Assembly (NCBI GenBank): GCA_002733155.1
Contig: NVUO01000014.1
Span: 1-11,718 of the forward strand
Length of the DNA: 11,718 nucleotides
From: Sulfurimonas sp.
GTDB lineage: Bacteria; Campylobacterota; Campylobacteria; Campylobacterales; Sulfurimonadaceae
Direction: 5' to 3'
Under the pieces are notes generated by a model that made no database searches, was not told the DNA's origin, and saw only the letters and a list, made by a program, of their open reading frames with translations. Made by a program: the position numbers and the translations under genes. Below, in pieces: positions 1-7,009 of the stretch. Position 1 is the stretch's first letter. Every line of letters starts with the position of its first letter.

Positions 1-140
1 TCAGACGACATCAATGGCTCGAAGCGGTGGATTATGTTTGGCGCTTTTTCGCTACAGCCATCAGAATTTGCCAAGCCTGGTTTTGTCATTGGGCTCGATG
101 CGTGAGACACCAAACAACAGACGCTGAACAAGCCAGAGCA
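1..140 (+). other. Foreign fragment of an ftsW/SEDS-type gene, frameshifted, fused to the native contig
   Basis: Read in + frame 1, this stretch encodes a peptide containing NGSKRWIMFG followed by AFSLQPSEFAKPGF. That is the FtsW/RodA (SEDS glycosyltransferase) signature around the conserved LQPSEFAKP, in the form typical of proteobacterial FtsW. The frame hits TGA at 103-105. Shifting to frame 3 near position 87-92 gives further plausible coding sequence (RHQTTDAEQARA) up to about 140, so the fragment itself appears frameshifted. By direct count, 70 of the first 140 bases are G or C, far above the very AT-rich remainder. No complete gene, start or stop belongs to it. It abuts the interior of the minus-strand decarboxylase, so the join is either an assembly chimera at a contig end or a recombination scar. 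The protein assignment is fairly sure; the donor lineage (alphaproteobacterial-like wording of the motif) is a guess. Confidence 0.7.
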
Positions 141-1158
141 TATAAGCTGCACCTAAAGCACCATCTACATGAAACCAAAATCCATTTCTTTTATCAATTT
201 TTTGATCTTTATATTCTATTTCTCTTTTATATAAATCATATTTTTTTAAAATAGGTACAATTTGCTCAACGGCAGTCTCGATATCATCATAAGCCCCTTT
301 AAATGTACTACCGTAATTAAATATAATTAAAATAGGATGACCCCTAGAAGCAAAAAACTCTATTAGTTTTATAAGTGCTGGAATATGTACAGAACCGTCT
401 TGATTAGACGGAACCTCTTTTGGCCAACCATTTTCATCTAAATATTCTTTGGAAAAGTCTTTTGGATAATCTTTTTTAGTAAGTGGACATTTATAGTTTT
501 TTATCAAAGCTTCATTATTAAAAGTTGAAATTTTTAAGACTTCCATTGCTTTTACTATTGAATAATGGGCATCTTGAGAATAAAAAGATATTGGTTTAAG
601 TTTGTTAGCACTTTTAGACTTACATTTAACTTTTCCATAAGATATTCGTAAGTTTTGATTAATTAAATGTTCTGTATCACCTGTACCCTTAGTAATTTCT
701 TTTACTTTGTCTTTATCAACAATTAAAAGTTCTTTTCCTTCTAGATAATCTCTCCCACTTAAAATTCCAAATATATTTGCTTCAGTAGCACCCATAGAAA
801 CTATATATCCCCAAAAATTATCTTTTTGTAGAGGCTTATCTCTTACTTCATTATTCCAAAGTTTAGCATAATATTTTAATACTTCTCTTTCCACTGCTTT
901 GGTATTTGTAGTTAAACTACCATCAACAAAAGGGTCACCTATATTATTTAAACATATGTCTAAATATTGAGAATAGTTTGTTTTATAATCATTTTTTTGA
1001 TTAACTTGATAACCTAAGAAACTTTTCTTTTGTGTAAACAAATAATCATTTAATTTTAATAAAGCTTTTTTTTTCTTAATTATTGACATCTTTTTGTTAC
1101 TTATACTAAATAACTCATCTTTTAATACTGATTTTGTTGTTTTTAAATTATTATTCAT
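61..1158 (-). CDS. PLP-dependent decarboxylase, histidine-decarboxylase-like (truncated at the chimeric junction)
   Basis: This is a group II pyridoxal-phosphate decarboxylase, most like the histamine-forming histidine decarboxylases of the Morganella type. Visible family landmarks are FWGYIVSMGATEAN (about 115-128, phosphate-binding region), the PLP-stacking histidine in YSQDAHYS (H198), NYGSTFKGAYDDI (about 281-293) and FHVDGALGAAYM (about 329-340), whose Asp332 should hold the pyridine nitrogen. Real homology stops at residue 340 (codon 139-141). The last 25 residues (LWLVQRLLFG...) are antisense of the foreign ftsW-like fragment, and the stop at 61-63 is accidental. The Schiff-base lysine (SxHK motif) and the whole C-terminal domain are therefore missing, so this ORF as given cannot be an active enzyme. 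The start ATG at 1156-1158 has an AGGGA ribosome site 5-6 nt upstream. The extra residues 140-190 and 210-250 make it longer in the middle than Morganella Hdc. Substrate is not proven; another amino acid is possible. Confidence 0.75.
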   Translation of the reverse strand: MNNNLKTTKSVLKDELFSISNKKMSIIKKKKALLKLNDYLFTQKKSFLGYQVNQKNDYKTNYSQYLDICLNNIGDPFVDGSLTTNTKAVEREVLKYYAKLWNNEVRDKPLQKDNFWGYIVSMGATEANIFGILSGRDYLEGKELLIVDKDKVKEITKGTGDTEHLINQNLRISYGKVKCKSKSANKLKPISFYSQDAHYSIVKAMEVLKISTFNNEALIKNYKCPLTKKDYPKDFSKEYLDENGWPKEVPSNQDGSVHIPALIKLIEFFASRGHPILIIFNYGSTFKGAYDDIETAVEQIVPILKKYDLYKREIEYKDQKIDKRNGFWFHVDGALGAAYMLWLVQRLLFGVSRIEPNDKTRLGKF

Positions 1159-1178
1159 TTATTCCCTATAAAATTACA

Positions 1179-1184
1179 ATTATA
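1179..1184 (-). promoter_or_regulatory. Candidate -10 box for the decarboxylase gene
   Basis: TATAAT on the minus strand lies about 20 nt upstream of the decarboxylase ATG and would place the transcript start near 1172, leaving a short leader that contains the AGGGA ribosome site. The region is so AT-rich that another TATAAT-like hexamer sits slightly further upstream, so the assignment is tentative. Confidence 0.35.
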
Positions 1185-1372
1185 TATTAGATTATTATAA
1201 TAACAATAATTTATTTAATTAAACTTAAATAAAAGACAATTTTTATACATATTTGTTAACTATAACGACAATTTGATATCATTTTATATTAAATAGCATT
1301 AGTATTAATAAAATAAATAAATTTTTTATAGATAAAACAACTTAGCTTTACCGACTACTAATAAAATGTAGC

Positions 1373-1378
1373 TATAAT
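1373..1378 (+). promoter_or_regulatory. Candidate -10 box for the thioredoxin-like gene
   Basis: GCTATAATCT gives a consensus TATAAT about 43 nt upstream of the ATG at 1421. A start near 1385 would give a leader of about 36 nt. No convincing -35 is visible, as is common in Campylobacterota promoters. The 1159-1420 gap is otherwise extremely AT-rich with nothing else recognisable. Confidence 0.45.
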
Positions 1379-1420
1379 CTCATATATAAAAAATGCAATA
1401 AATCTAAAAGACTAAACAAA

Positions 1421-1795
1421 ATGAAAAAACTAATTTTAATAATTTTGATATCCCTATCACTTCATGCAATAGAAAATTTAAAATCAATCTCACAATTAAA
1501 AGAACATAAGATGATTTTTTTAGTATTTGAAAAAAATGGGTGTCCATGGTGCGTTATGTATAAAAATGAGTTAGAACCTAGTTTTACAAAAAAAATATGA
1601 ATCTAAAATAAAATTTTTAAAAGTTAAAAAAGGCAGTAAGGTTTTTACAAGACTAAGAAAAGAACTTGGATATAAGATTATAATTTATCCTATGACTTAT
1701 ATTCTTAAATTAGATAAAAATCAAAAATAATCCATAAGATTTATGGATATCAAACACAAGAATATATAGAAGAGCTTTTTAAAAAATATTTATAA
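1421..1795 (+). pseudogene. Secreted thioredoxin-fold protein, broken by two compensating A-run frameshifts
   Basis: The ATG at 1421 opens a hydrophobic signal peptide (MKKLILIILISLSLHA), then a thioredoxin-like core with FEKNGCPWCVMY, whose CPWC active site falls at residues 41-44. The frame stops at 1598-1600, directly after an eight-A run (1588-1595). Skipping one A restores KYESKIKFLKVKKG and continues through IIIYPMTYILKLDKNQK, with the tyrosine-proline expected at the cis-proline site, to a stop at 1728-1730. That stop follows a five-A run (1723-1727); adding one A there continues with IIHKIYGYQTQEYIEELF to TAA at 1793-1795. The repaired protein is 124 residues, the normal size of a periplasmic thioredoxin-family reductase or disulfide carrier, and it returns to the original frame. 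Two homopolymer indels of opposite sign suggest sequencing error, phase variation or recent decay. The exact redox partner is unknown. Confidence 0.8.
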
Positions 1796-1844
1796 TAGTT
1801 TAGCTTTATCTTGGCTATTACGGACTGCTTAATGCATTATGCAA

Positions 1845-2243
1845 TCAGGAGAAGATTAATTTTGTAAACTTTAAATCTTTGGCTGGCATGTCAAAATTAT
1901 TTAACTCATTTACATCTACCCACTTAGAATCAGTATGTTCATTCAACTTTAGTATTTGATTTTCATCAGCTTTGTGTGCAGTATAAATATGTAAAAGAAA
2001 GTCTTGTCCCTTATATGTAAGTTCATCATAACCTAAATATTTATCTATAATTACATCTAGTTCCAATTCCTCTTTTATCTCACGAAGACCACATTCTTCA
2101 AGGCTCTCATTTTCTTCTAGTTTTCCACCAGGAAATTCCCACTTATTTGGCATTGGCTTATCTGCTGGTCTTTTTGCAATCAATACTTTTTTATCTTTGT
2201 TAATTATTATTATGTTAACAGCTATAATTACTTTATTTTTCAT
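1845..2243 (-). CDS. mutT: MutT-type Nudix hydrolase (probable 8-oxo-dGTP diphosphatase)
   Basis: A 132-residue cytoplasmic Nudix protein that probably hydrolyses oxidised dGTP or a related nucleoside triphosphate to the monophosphate, keeping damaged bases out of DNA. The Nudix box runs from G40 to L62: G, five residues, E46, seven residues, then REIKEELEL. It matches the GX5EX7REUXEEXGU pattern except that the penultimate Gly is Glu. The preceding PNKWEFPGGK (32-41) is the hallmark of the MutT subgroup. Length is normal for MutT, and a C-terminal WVDVNEL with LP-like ending is present. The start at 2241-2243 lacks a Shine-Dalgarno; a TATAAT lies only 5 nt upstream, so the transcript may be nearly leaderless. 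It is divergent from uvrB with a 138-bp gap. The family is clear; the substrate could be another nucleotide. Confidence 0.85.
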   Translation of the reverse strand: MKNKVIIAVNIIIINKDKKVLIAKRPADKPMPNKWEFPGGKLEENESLEECGLREIKEELELDVIIDKYLGYDELTYKGQDFLLHIYTAHKADENQILKLNEHTDSKWVDVNELNNFDMPAKDLKFTKLIFS

Positions 2244-2248
2244 AATTT

Positions 2249-2263
2249 ATTATACAATTGTAT
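2249..2263 (-). promoter_or_regulatory. mutT -10 box overlapping a 12-bp palindrome
   Basis: On the minus strand TATAAT occupies 2254-2249, 5 nt before the mutT ATG. It overlaps the perfect palindrome ATACAATTGTAT (2252-2263). A start 7 nt past the -10 would fall inside the start codon, so either mRNA is essentially leaderless or the true promoter lies further out. The palindrome could be an operator, but low-complexity AT sequence yields such palindromes by chance. Confidence 0.35.
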
Positions 2264-2368
2264 TAATAATATTTAAAAGTTCTAAATGGATACTCAAACA
2301 AAAATTAATAATAAATTAATAAAGCTAAAAGTTTGATATCTAAGGCAATTATATTCAAAATAAAAAGA

Positions 2369-2374
2369 TATAAT
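2369..2374 (+). promoter_or_regulatory. uvrB -10 box, predicted leaderless start
   Basis: AGATATAATTCC contains TATAAT ending at 2374, which puts the transcription start at about 2381, one base before the uvrB ATG. The sequence between them (TCCACCA) contains no Shine-Dalgarno. Together these point to leaderless or near-leaderless uvrB mRNA. Confidence 0.5.
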
Positions 2375-2381
2375 TCCACCA

Positions 2382-4364
2382 ATGAAAAAAGAAATCGATT
2401 TTAAAGCAAATACTCCTTTTGAACCAGCTGGTGATCAGCCTACTGCTATCAAAGAGTTAAGTGATAGTATCTTAAAAGGTAATCGTTACCAAACCTTAGA
2501 GGGTGTAACTGGAAGCGGTAAGACATACACTATGGCTAAGGTTATAGAAAATGTAAAAATGCCAACTATCATTATGACTCACAACAAAACTTTAGCTGCA
2601 CAACTTTATTCTGAATTTAAAGGTTTTTTCCCTAAGGCTCATGTTGAATATTTTGTATCTTATTATGATTATTATCAACCTGAAGCTTATATACCCAGAC
2701 AAGATTTATTTATAGAAAAAGATAGTGCTATTAATGATGAGTTAGAACGTATGCGTCTATCTTCTACTGCAAACTTGCTTTCATATGATGATGTTATAGT
2801 TATAGCTTCAGTATCCGCCAACTACGGTCTTGGAGACCCTGAAGAATATTTAAATATGGTTAAGGTATTAGAAGTTGGTGATGAAATAAATCAAAAACAG
2901 CTCTTACTCCGTTTAGTTGAGATGGGATACAGCAGAAATGATACATATTTTGATAGTGGTCACATAAGGGTAAATGGTGAGAGTATAGATATATATCCAC
3001 CCTACTTCGAACAAGAAGCCATCCGTATAGAGTTTTTTGCTGATGAGATAGAGGCTATGTATACTTTTGAAATCATTGATAATAAAAAACTAGAGGAACA
3101 TAAAAAGTTCACTATCTATGCAACTAGCCAATTTAGTGTAGGTAAAGAAAAAATGAGCCGTGCTATAAAACGTATAGAGGATGAACTAGACGAGAGACTA
3201 GCATACTTTACATCTACTGGAAAACTACTTGAACATCAAAGACTTAAACAAAGGGTTGAGTTTGACTTAGAGATGCTTCAAACTACTGGGATGTGTAAGG
3301 GTGTTGAAAATTACTCACGACTTTTGACTGATAAAAAACCAGGTGAGGCTCCATTTACATTACTAGACTACTTTGCTCTAAATCATAAAGACTACCTTGT
3401 AATAGTAGATGAATCTCATGTATCATTACCTCAATATCGTGGTATGTATGCGGGAGACAGGGCTAGGAAAGAGGTATTGGTTGATTATGGTTTTAGACTA
3501 CCTTCTGCACTTGATAACCGTCCACTTATGGCTGAAGAGTATATAAATAAAGCACCTTTTTATCTTTTTGTATCAGCTACACCATCTGAATACGAGTTAG
3601 ATATGTCTAGTACTATAGCTAAACAAATTATTCGTCCAACTGGATTACTTGACCCAATTTTAGAGATAAAAACTTCAGATAATCAAGTTGAAGATATTCA
3701 TGATGAGATAATAAAAATAGCAGCTAAAAATGAACGTATACTTATCACAGTTTTAACAAAAAAAATGGCAGAGGCACTTACAAAATACTTAGCGGACTTA
3801 GGAATAAAAGTTCAGTATATGCATTCAGATATTGACACTATTGAACGTAATCAGATTATTCGTTCACTTCGTCTTGGTGAGTTTGATGTACTTATAGGTA
3901 TAAATTTACTTCGTGAGGGTTTAGACTTACCAGAGGTATCACTTGTAGCTATACTAGATGCAGACAAAGAAGGTTTTTTAAGAAGCGAGACTGCCTTAAT
4001 CCAGACTATTGGTCGTGGGGCAAGAAACGCAAATGGTAGGGTTATTTTATATGCAAATAGAATAACTAAGTCTATGAAAAAAGCGATTGATACTACTACC
4101 TCAAGAAGAAAGATACAAGATACTCATAATAAAAAACATGGAATCACTCCAACTACTACTATACGTAAATTAGATACAAATCTAAAAGTAGAAGATCATG
4201 GCGGGCTATATCAAAAACACAAAAAAATGGATAAAATGCCAGCATCAGAAAAAAAAGCTATAACAAAAGAGCTTATGCTTAAGATGAAAGAAGCTGCTCG
4301 TGAGTTAAACTTTGAAGAAGCAGCTAGGCTTCGTGATGAAATAAGCAAAATTAAAAAATTATAA
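2382..4364 (+). CDS. uvrB: Excinuclease ABC subunit UvrB
   Basis: The damage-verifying helicase-like subunit of nucleotide excision repair: it is loaded by UvrA, clamps damaged DNA and recruits UvrC. At 660 residues it is full length. Landmarks in order are Walker A GVTGSGKT (41-48); the beta-hairpin [15 protein letters not shown] (94-108) that is inserted between the strands; the UvrA-interaction region after it; the Walker B DESH (343-346); SAT motif III (398-400); [11 protein letters not shown] (511-521) and [10 protein letters not shown] (541-550) of the second RecA lobe; and a C-terminal UVR domain (about 625-658, [14 protein letters not shown]) that binds UvrC. No key residue is missing and there is no frameshift. 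The ATG at 2382 fits the conserved N-terminus ([11 protein letters not shown]). It stands alone, divergent from mutT and upstream of dedA, ending just before a palindrome. Confidence 0.98.
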   Translation: MKKEIDFKANTPFEPAGDQPTAIKELSDSILKGNRYQTLEGVTGSGKTYTMAKVIENVKMPTIIMTHNKTLAAQLYSEFKGFFPKAHVEYFVSYYDYYQPEAYIPRQDLFIEKDSAINDELERMRLSSTANLLSYDDVIVIASVSANYGLGDPEEYLNMVKVLEVGDEINQKQLLLRLVEMGYSRNDTYFDSGHIRVNGESIDIYPPYFEQEAIRIEFFADEIEAMYTFEIIDNKKLEEHKKFTIYATSQFSVGKEKMSRAIKRIEDELDERLAYFTSTGKLLEHQRLKQRVEFDLEMLQTTGMCKGVENYSRLLTDKKPGEAPFTLLDYFALNHKDYLVIVDESHVSLPQYRGMYAGDRARKEVLVDYGFRLPSALDNRPLMAEEYINKAPFYLFVSATPSEYELDMSSTIAKQIIRPTGLLDPILEIKTSDNQVEDIHDEIIKIAAKNERILITVLTKKMAEALTKYLADLGIKVQYMHSDIDTIERNQIIRSLRLGEFDVLIGINLLREGLDLPEVSLVAILDADKEGFLRSETALIQTIGRGARNANGRVILYANRITKSMKKAIDTTTSRRKIQDTHNKKHGITPTTTIRKLDTNLKVEDHGGLYQKHKKMDKMPASEKKAITKELMLKMKEAARELNFEEAARLRDEISKIKKL

Positions 4365-4379
4365 TGAGCAAAAGCCCAT

Positions 4380-4408
4380 TATAATTGCAGGGACTTAAGT
4401 CCCTGCAA
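4380..4408. terminator. 24-bp perfect palindrome after uvrB (hairpin terminator or operator)
   Basis: From 4385 to 4408 each half reads TTGCAGGGACTT on its own strand, so RNA from either strand could fold into a strong GC-containing hairpin. It starts 20 nt after the uvrB stop. No U-tract follows directly; a second, weak AT-only inverted repeat (CAAAAAAC / GTTTTTTG, 4422-4439) lies downstream. A TATAAT at 4380-4385 abuts the palindrome, so it could instead be an operator for dedA. The position best suits uvrB transcript 3'-end formation. Confidence 0.5.
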
Positions 4409-4475
4409 CCCCCTAAAGCTACAAAAAACAAGTTTTTTGAGAAAAGGGAACTTTAACAATAGGAAATACTTTAAC

Positions 4476-5042
4476 ATGGAAGAAACCTTTAGTAATTTAG
4501 AGACTTACGGATATATTGGACTATTCTTATACTCACTTGGTGGTGGTTTTGTAGCACTTGTTGGTGCTGGAGTATTATCATTTATGGGTAAGATGGATTT
4601 AACTACATCAATGTTTATAGCCTTTACGGCTAATGCACTTGGTGATGTCTTACTTTTTTATATGGCAAGATACCAAAAAAGTATGATGATGGAGGGCTTA
4701 CGTAAACATAGACGTAAACTAGCCTTAGCTCATGTAATGATGAAAAAAAATGGTTCATGGATTATTTTAATTCAAAAATATGTATATGGAATTAAAACAT
4801 TAATCCCAATAGCTATAGGTCTTACAAAATATGATTTTAAAAAGTTTGCTATTTTAAATGTAGTAAGTTCAGCTGTATGGACTCTAAGTATAGGTTTTGG
4901 AGCTTATTACTCTGGTAATTTTTTAGTGAACTTAGCTGGGATAATCGGAGAAAAACCTTGGATAGCTCCAATAATTTTAGTAGTATTTGCTGGAGCTTTA
5001 TGGTTATACATGGAAAAAGCTACAAAGAAGAAAAAAATTTAG
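4476..5042 (+). CDS. DedA/VTT-family membrane protein
   Basis: An integral inner-membrane protein of 188 residues in the DedA (SNARE-associated, VTT) family, whose members act as lipid scramblases or flippases, or affect membrane potential; the substrate here is unknown. The visible core is GGGFVALVGAGVLSFMGKM (22-40), ALGDVLLFYMARY (54-66), the family's re-entrant K/R-x-GxxTxxPxxxG segment as KYVYGIKTLIPIAIG (101-115), and NVVSSAVWTLSIGFGAYYSG (128-147). There is a last hydrophobic helix (164-179) and a basic tail (KATKKKKI). Lysine replaces the usual arginine in the re-entrant motif. I chose ATG 4476 over the possible TTG at 4437 because an AGGA (4461-4464) precedes it and residues before it (RKGNFNNRKY) do not look like the family. 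It runs towards pckA, ending at a hairpin-rich repeat cluster. Confidence 0.85.
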   Translation: MEETFSNLETYGYIGLFLYSLGGGFVALVGAGVLSFMGKMDLTTSMFIAFTANALGDVLLFYMARYQKSMMMEGLRKHRRKLALAHVMMKKNGSWIILIQKYVYGIKTLIPIAIGLTKYDFKKFAILNVVSSAVWTLSIGFGAYYSGNFLVNLAGIIGEKPWIAPIILVVFAGALWLYMEKATKKKKI

Positions 5043-5045
5043 TAT

Positions 5046-5162
5046 AGATTCCAAATCAAGTTTGGAATGACAAAAAAGGTTTGGAATGACAAAAAAGGTT
5101 TGGAATGACAAAAAAGGTTTGGAATGACGAAAGAAGGTCATTCTCAGCTTGACTAGGAATCT
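5046..5162. repeat. Intergenic repeat cluster: 26-nt inverted pair enclosing 19-bp tandem repeats
   Basis: The left arm (5046-5071, AGATTCCAAATCAAG...) and the right arm (5137-5162) are inverted copies matching at 21 of 26 positions. Between and overlapping them the 19-bp unit TTTGGAATGACAAAAAAGG occurs three times exactly (5061-5079, 5080-5098, 5099-5117), then once degenerate (5118-5137). ATTCCAAA (5048-5055) pairs with TTTGGAAT of the first unit through a 5-nt loop, and could pair alternatively with the copy in each later unit. The cluster fills the gap between convergent dedA and pckA, so it probably ends transcripts from both sides. Such GATTCC/GGAATC elements recur between genes in related genomes as far as I recall. 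Confidence 0.8.
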
Positions 5163-5181
5163 TTATCCTAAGAACTAGCTT

Positions 5182-6765
5182 TTAACTTCCTACAATTGGT
5201 CCAAATGGTGCATAATCTATATGCTCAGGACTTTGATACTTCTTATAGTTTTGTATAAACATTTCAGCTAAAGTATCTCTAGTTTTATCAAACTCTTCTT
5301 TATTTTCCCAAGCATTACGAGGATTTAAAATCTCAGGATTGATATTAGCTAAAGTTTTTGGAACGTTTAATCTAAATGTTTTAGTTACATCAAACTCACT
5401 ATTTTCAATACTTCCATCTAAAACAGCATTTATACATGAACGTGTGTCTTTAATACTCATTCTATGTCCAACACCATATTTACCACCAGTCCAGCCAGTA
5501 TTAACTAGATATACCTTTACCTTATGGCTATCAATTTTTTCACCTAAAAGTTTTGCATAAACAGTTGGGTGTAAGGGTAAGAATGCCTCACCGAAACAAG
5601 CTGAAAATGTTGCAACTGGTTCAGTTATACCACGTTCGGTTCCAGCTACTTTTGCAGTATATCCACTTAAGAAATAATACATAGCCTGCTCTTTTGTAAG
5701 TTTAGATACTGGTGGTAATACACCAAATGCATCAGCAGTTAAAAAGATAATATTTTCTGGATGACCTGCACTTAAAGTAGATTCATGATTATCTATATGT
5801 TCAATTGGGTAAGATACACGAGTATTCTCAGTTTTAGAACTATCCTCATAATTAACTTCACCCTCACCATACATTACAACATTTTCTAAAAGTGCATTTT
5901 CACGAATAGCATTATAAATTTCTGGCTCACTTTTACCATCAAGGTTAATTACTTTTGCGTAACATCCACCCTCAAAGTTAAATACACCGTGGTTATCCCA
6001 ACCGTGCTCATCATCACCAATTAGTCTTCTTAATGGATCAGTAGAAAGTGTAGTCTTACCAGTACCACTTAGACCGAAAAATAAAGCAGTGTCCCCACGT
6101 TCACCAACATTAGCTGAACAATGCATAGACAATTTACCTTCTAATGGTAACCAGTAATTCATCATTGAAAAAATTCCTTTTTTCATCTCACCACCGTACC
6201 AAGTACCACCAATAATAGCTATATTATTTTCAACATCAAAAAGCACAAATACTTCTGAGTTAAGACCATGTTCTTTCCATTTTTCATTAACAGTTTGACA
6301 AGCATTTAAAACTGTAAAGTCTGATTTGAAAACTTCAAGTTCTGCTGGAGTCGGACGAATAAACATATTTTTTACAAAATGTGATTGCCATGCAATTTGT
6401 GAAACAAAACGAACTGAACGCTTTGAAGCTGCACTAGCTCCACAAAAAACATCAGTTACATATAAATCAGAGTTTGATAATTGTTCTTGAGCTACTACTA
6501 AAAGCTCTGCAAATATATCAGCTGATACCTTTTTATTTACATCACCCCAAGCTATATACTTGTTTGATGGGTCACAATCTACAAAGTATTTATCCTTAGG
6601 ACTACGCCCAGTAAAGATACCAGTATCTACAGCTGTTGCACCTTTTTTAGTAACAGCACATTCACCGTTATCAACTTCATGTTGAATTAATTCTTCATAG
6701 CCAAGATTGTGAAAAACCTTACCAACATTTTTTAGACCAATACCTTCTAATTCAGTTAAATTCAT
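5182..6765 (-). CDS. pckA: Phosphoenolpyruvate carboxykinase (ATP)
   Basis: Converts oxaloacetate and ATP to phosphoenolpyruvate, ADP and CO2 in the cytosol, the entry step of gluconeogenesis from the TCA cycle. At 527 residues it has the usual ATP-type length. Visible motifs are the substrate-binding TGRSPKDKY (52-60), the metal/oxaloacetate-contacting [12 protein letters not shown] (189-200), the P-loop kinase-1a GLSGTGKT (231-238), kinase-2 LIGDDEHGW (248-256), [12 protein letters not shown] (313-324) and [11 protein letters not shown] (421-431). All are intact. The start ATG at 6763-6765 has AAGG 6 nt upstream. A TATAAT at 6805-6800 on the minus strand would give a leader of about 28 nt. 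It is convergent with dedA and divergent from tRNA-Val; it is monocistronic in this window. Confidence 0.97.
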   Translation of the reverse strand: MNLTELEGIGLKNVGKVFHNLGYEELIQHEVDNGECAVTKKGATAVDTGIFTGRSPKDKYFVDCDPSNKYIAWGDVNKKVSADIFAELLVVAQEQLSNSDLYVTDVFCGASAASKRSVRFVSQIAWQSHFVKNMFIRPTPAELEVFKSDFTVLNACQTVNEKWKEHGLNSEVFVLFDVENNIAIIGGTWYGGEMKKGIFSMMNYWLPLEGKLSMHCSANVGERGDTALFFGLSGTGKTTLSTDPLRRLIGDDEHGWDNHGVFNFEGGCYAKVINLDGKSEPEIYNAIRENALLENVVMYGEGEVNYEDSSKTENTRVSYPIEHIDNHESTLSAGHPENIIFLTADAFGVLPPVSKLTKEQAMYYFLSGYTAKVAGTERGITEPVATFSACFGEAFLPLHPTVYAKLLGEKIDSHKVKVYLVNTGWTGGKYGVGHRMSIKDTRSCINAVLDGSIENSEFDVTKTFRLNVPKTLANINPEILNPRNAWENKEEFDKTRDTLAEMFIQNYKKYQSPEHIDYAPFGPIVGS

Positions 6766-6799
6766 AACTTGCCTTGTTCTGCTTTTTAATTATTTCGAA

Positions 6800-6805
6800 A
6801 TTATA
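6800..6805 (-). promoter_or_regulatory. pckA -10 box
   Basis: GTGTATAATTT on the minus strand contains consensus TATAAT, about 35 nt upstream of the pckA ATG, placing the transcript start near 6793. No strong -35 is seen. Confidence 0.5.
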
Positions 6806-6907
6806 CACTTAATAAACCTAAATTAAAAGTAAAAATTTAACAGCTTTAATAATTTAGAAAAAGTTTTAAAATTACACTGTTAAGAAAAATTATTTTAAGT
6901 ATATTTT

Positions 6908-6915
6908 GGTAAAAT
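6908..6915 (+). promoter_or_regulatory. tRNA-Val -10 box
   Basis: TTTTGGTAAAATACTGC carries TAAAAT (6910-6915) preceded by TGG, an extended -10 arrangement. It ends 16 nt before the tRNA, leaving room for a short 5' leader to be removed by RNase P. Confidence 0.5.
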
Positions 6916-6931
6916 ACTGCTCTTTATATTT

Positions 6932-7006
6932 GCTCGATTAACTCAGTGGTAGAGTGTCTCCTCGACAAGGAGGAAGTCACTGGTTCGAATCCAGTATCGA
7001 GCACCA
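6932..7006 (+). tRNA. tRNA-Val (anticodon GAC), with C at position 33
   Basis: A 75-nt cloverleaf with encoded CCA. The acceptor arm is GCTCGAT/ATCGAGC, the D stem ACTC/GAGT with loop AGTGGTA, the anticodon stem TCTCC/GGAGG with loop TCGACAA, the variable arm AAGTC, and the T stem ACTGG/CCAGT with loop TTCGAAT. All stems pair (one T-G in the anticodon stem). With a 7-nt loop the anticodon is GAC (6964-6966), reading valine codons GUC/GUU. The base before it (6963, position 33) is C instead of the nearly invariant T, and loop bases 32 and 38 (T and A) could pair. No other register gives a paired anticodon stem. The 3' end is 3 nt from the convergent phosphodiesterase stop. Confidence 0.9.
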
Positions 7007-7009
7007 CTA

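Noticed and set aside
61-138. The last 25 residues of the decarboxylase ORF as a novel C-terminal domain
   Set aside because: They are the antisense of a GC-rich FtsW-coding fragment, so they have no coding origin on this strand.
27-254. Plus-strand ORF of 75 codons at the left edge
   Set aside because: Its first part is the shifted frame of the foreign ftsW fragment and the rest is antisense of the decarboxylase; no start signal or family.
1796-1844. Palindromic TAATGCATTA/TGCATTATGCA stretch after the thioredoxin-like gene as a terminator or recombination site
   Set aside because: Stem is short, without U-tract or a second copy in the window; nothing more can be supported.
5061-5137. Short direct repeats as a CRISPR array
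   Set aside because: Units of 19 bp are contiguous with no spacers, AT-rich, and part of a hairpin element; no cas genes.
5339-5560. Plus-strand ORF inside pckA
   Set aside because: Shadow of a fully conserved enzyme gene; no ribosome site or recognisable protein.
6932-7006. Reading the tRNA as tRNA-Ser (CGA) so that T precedes the anticodon
   Set aside because: Moving the loop by one base breaks the anticodon stem, and there is no long serine-type variable arm.
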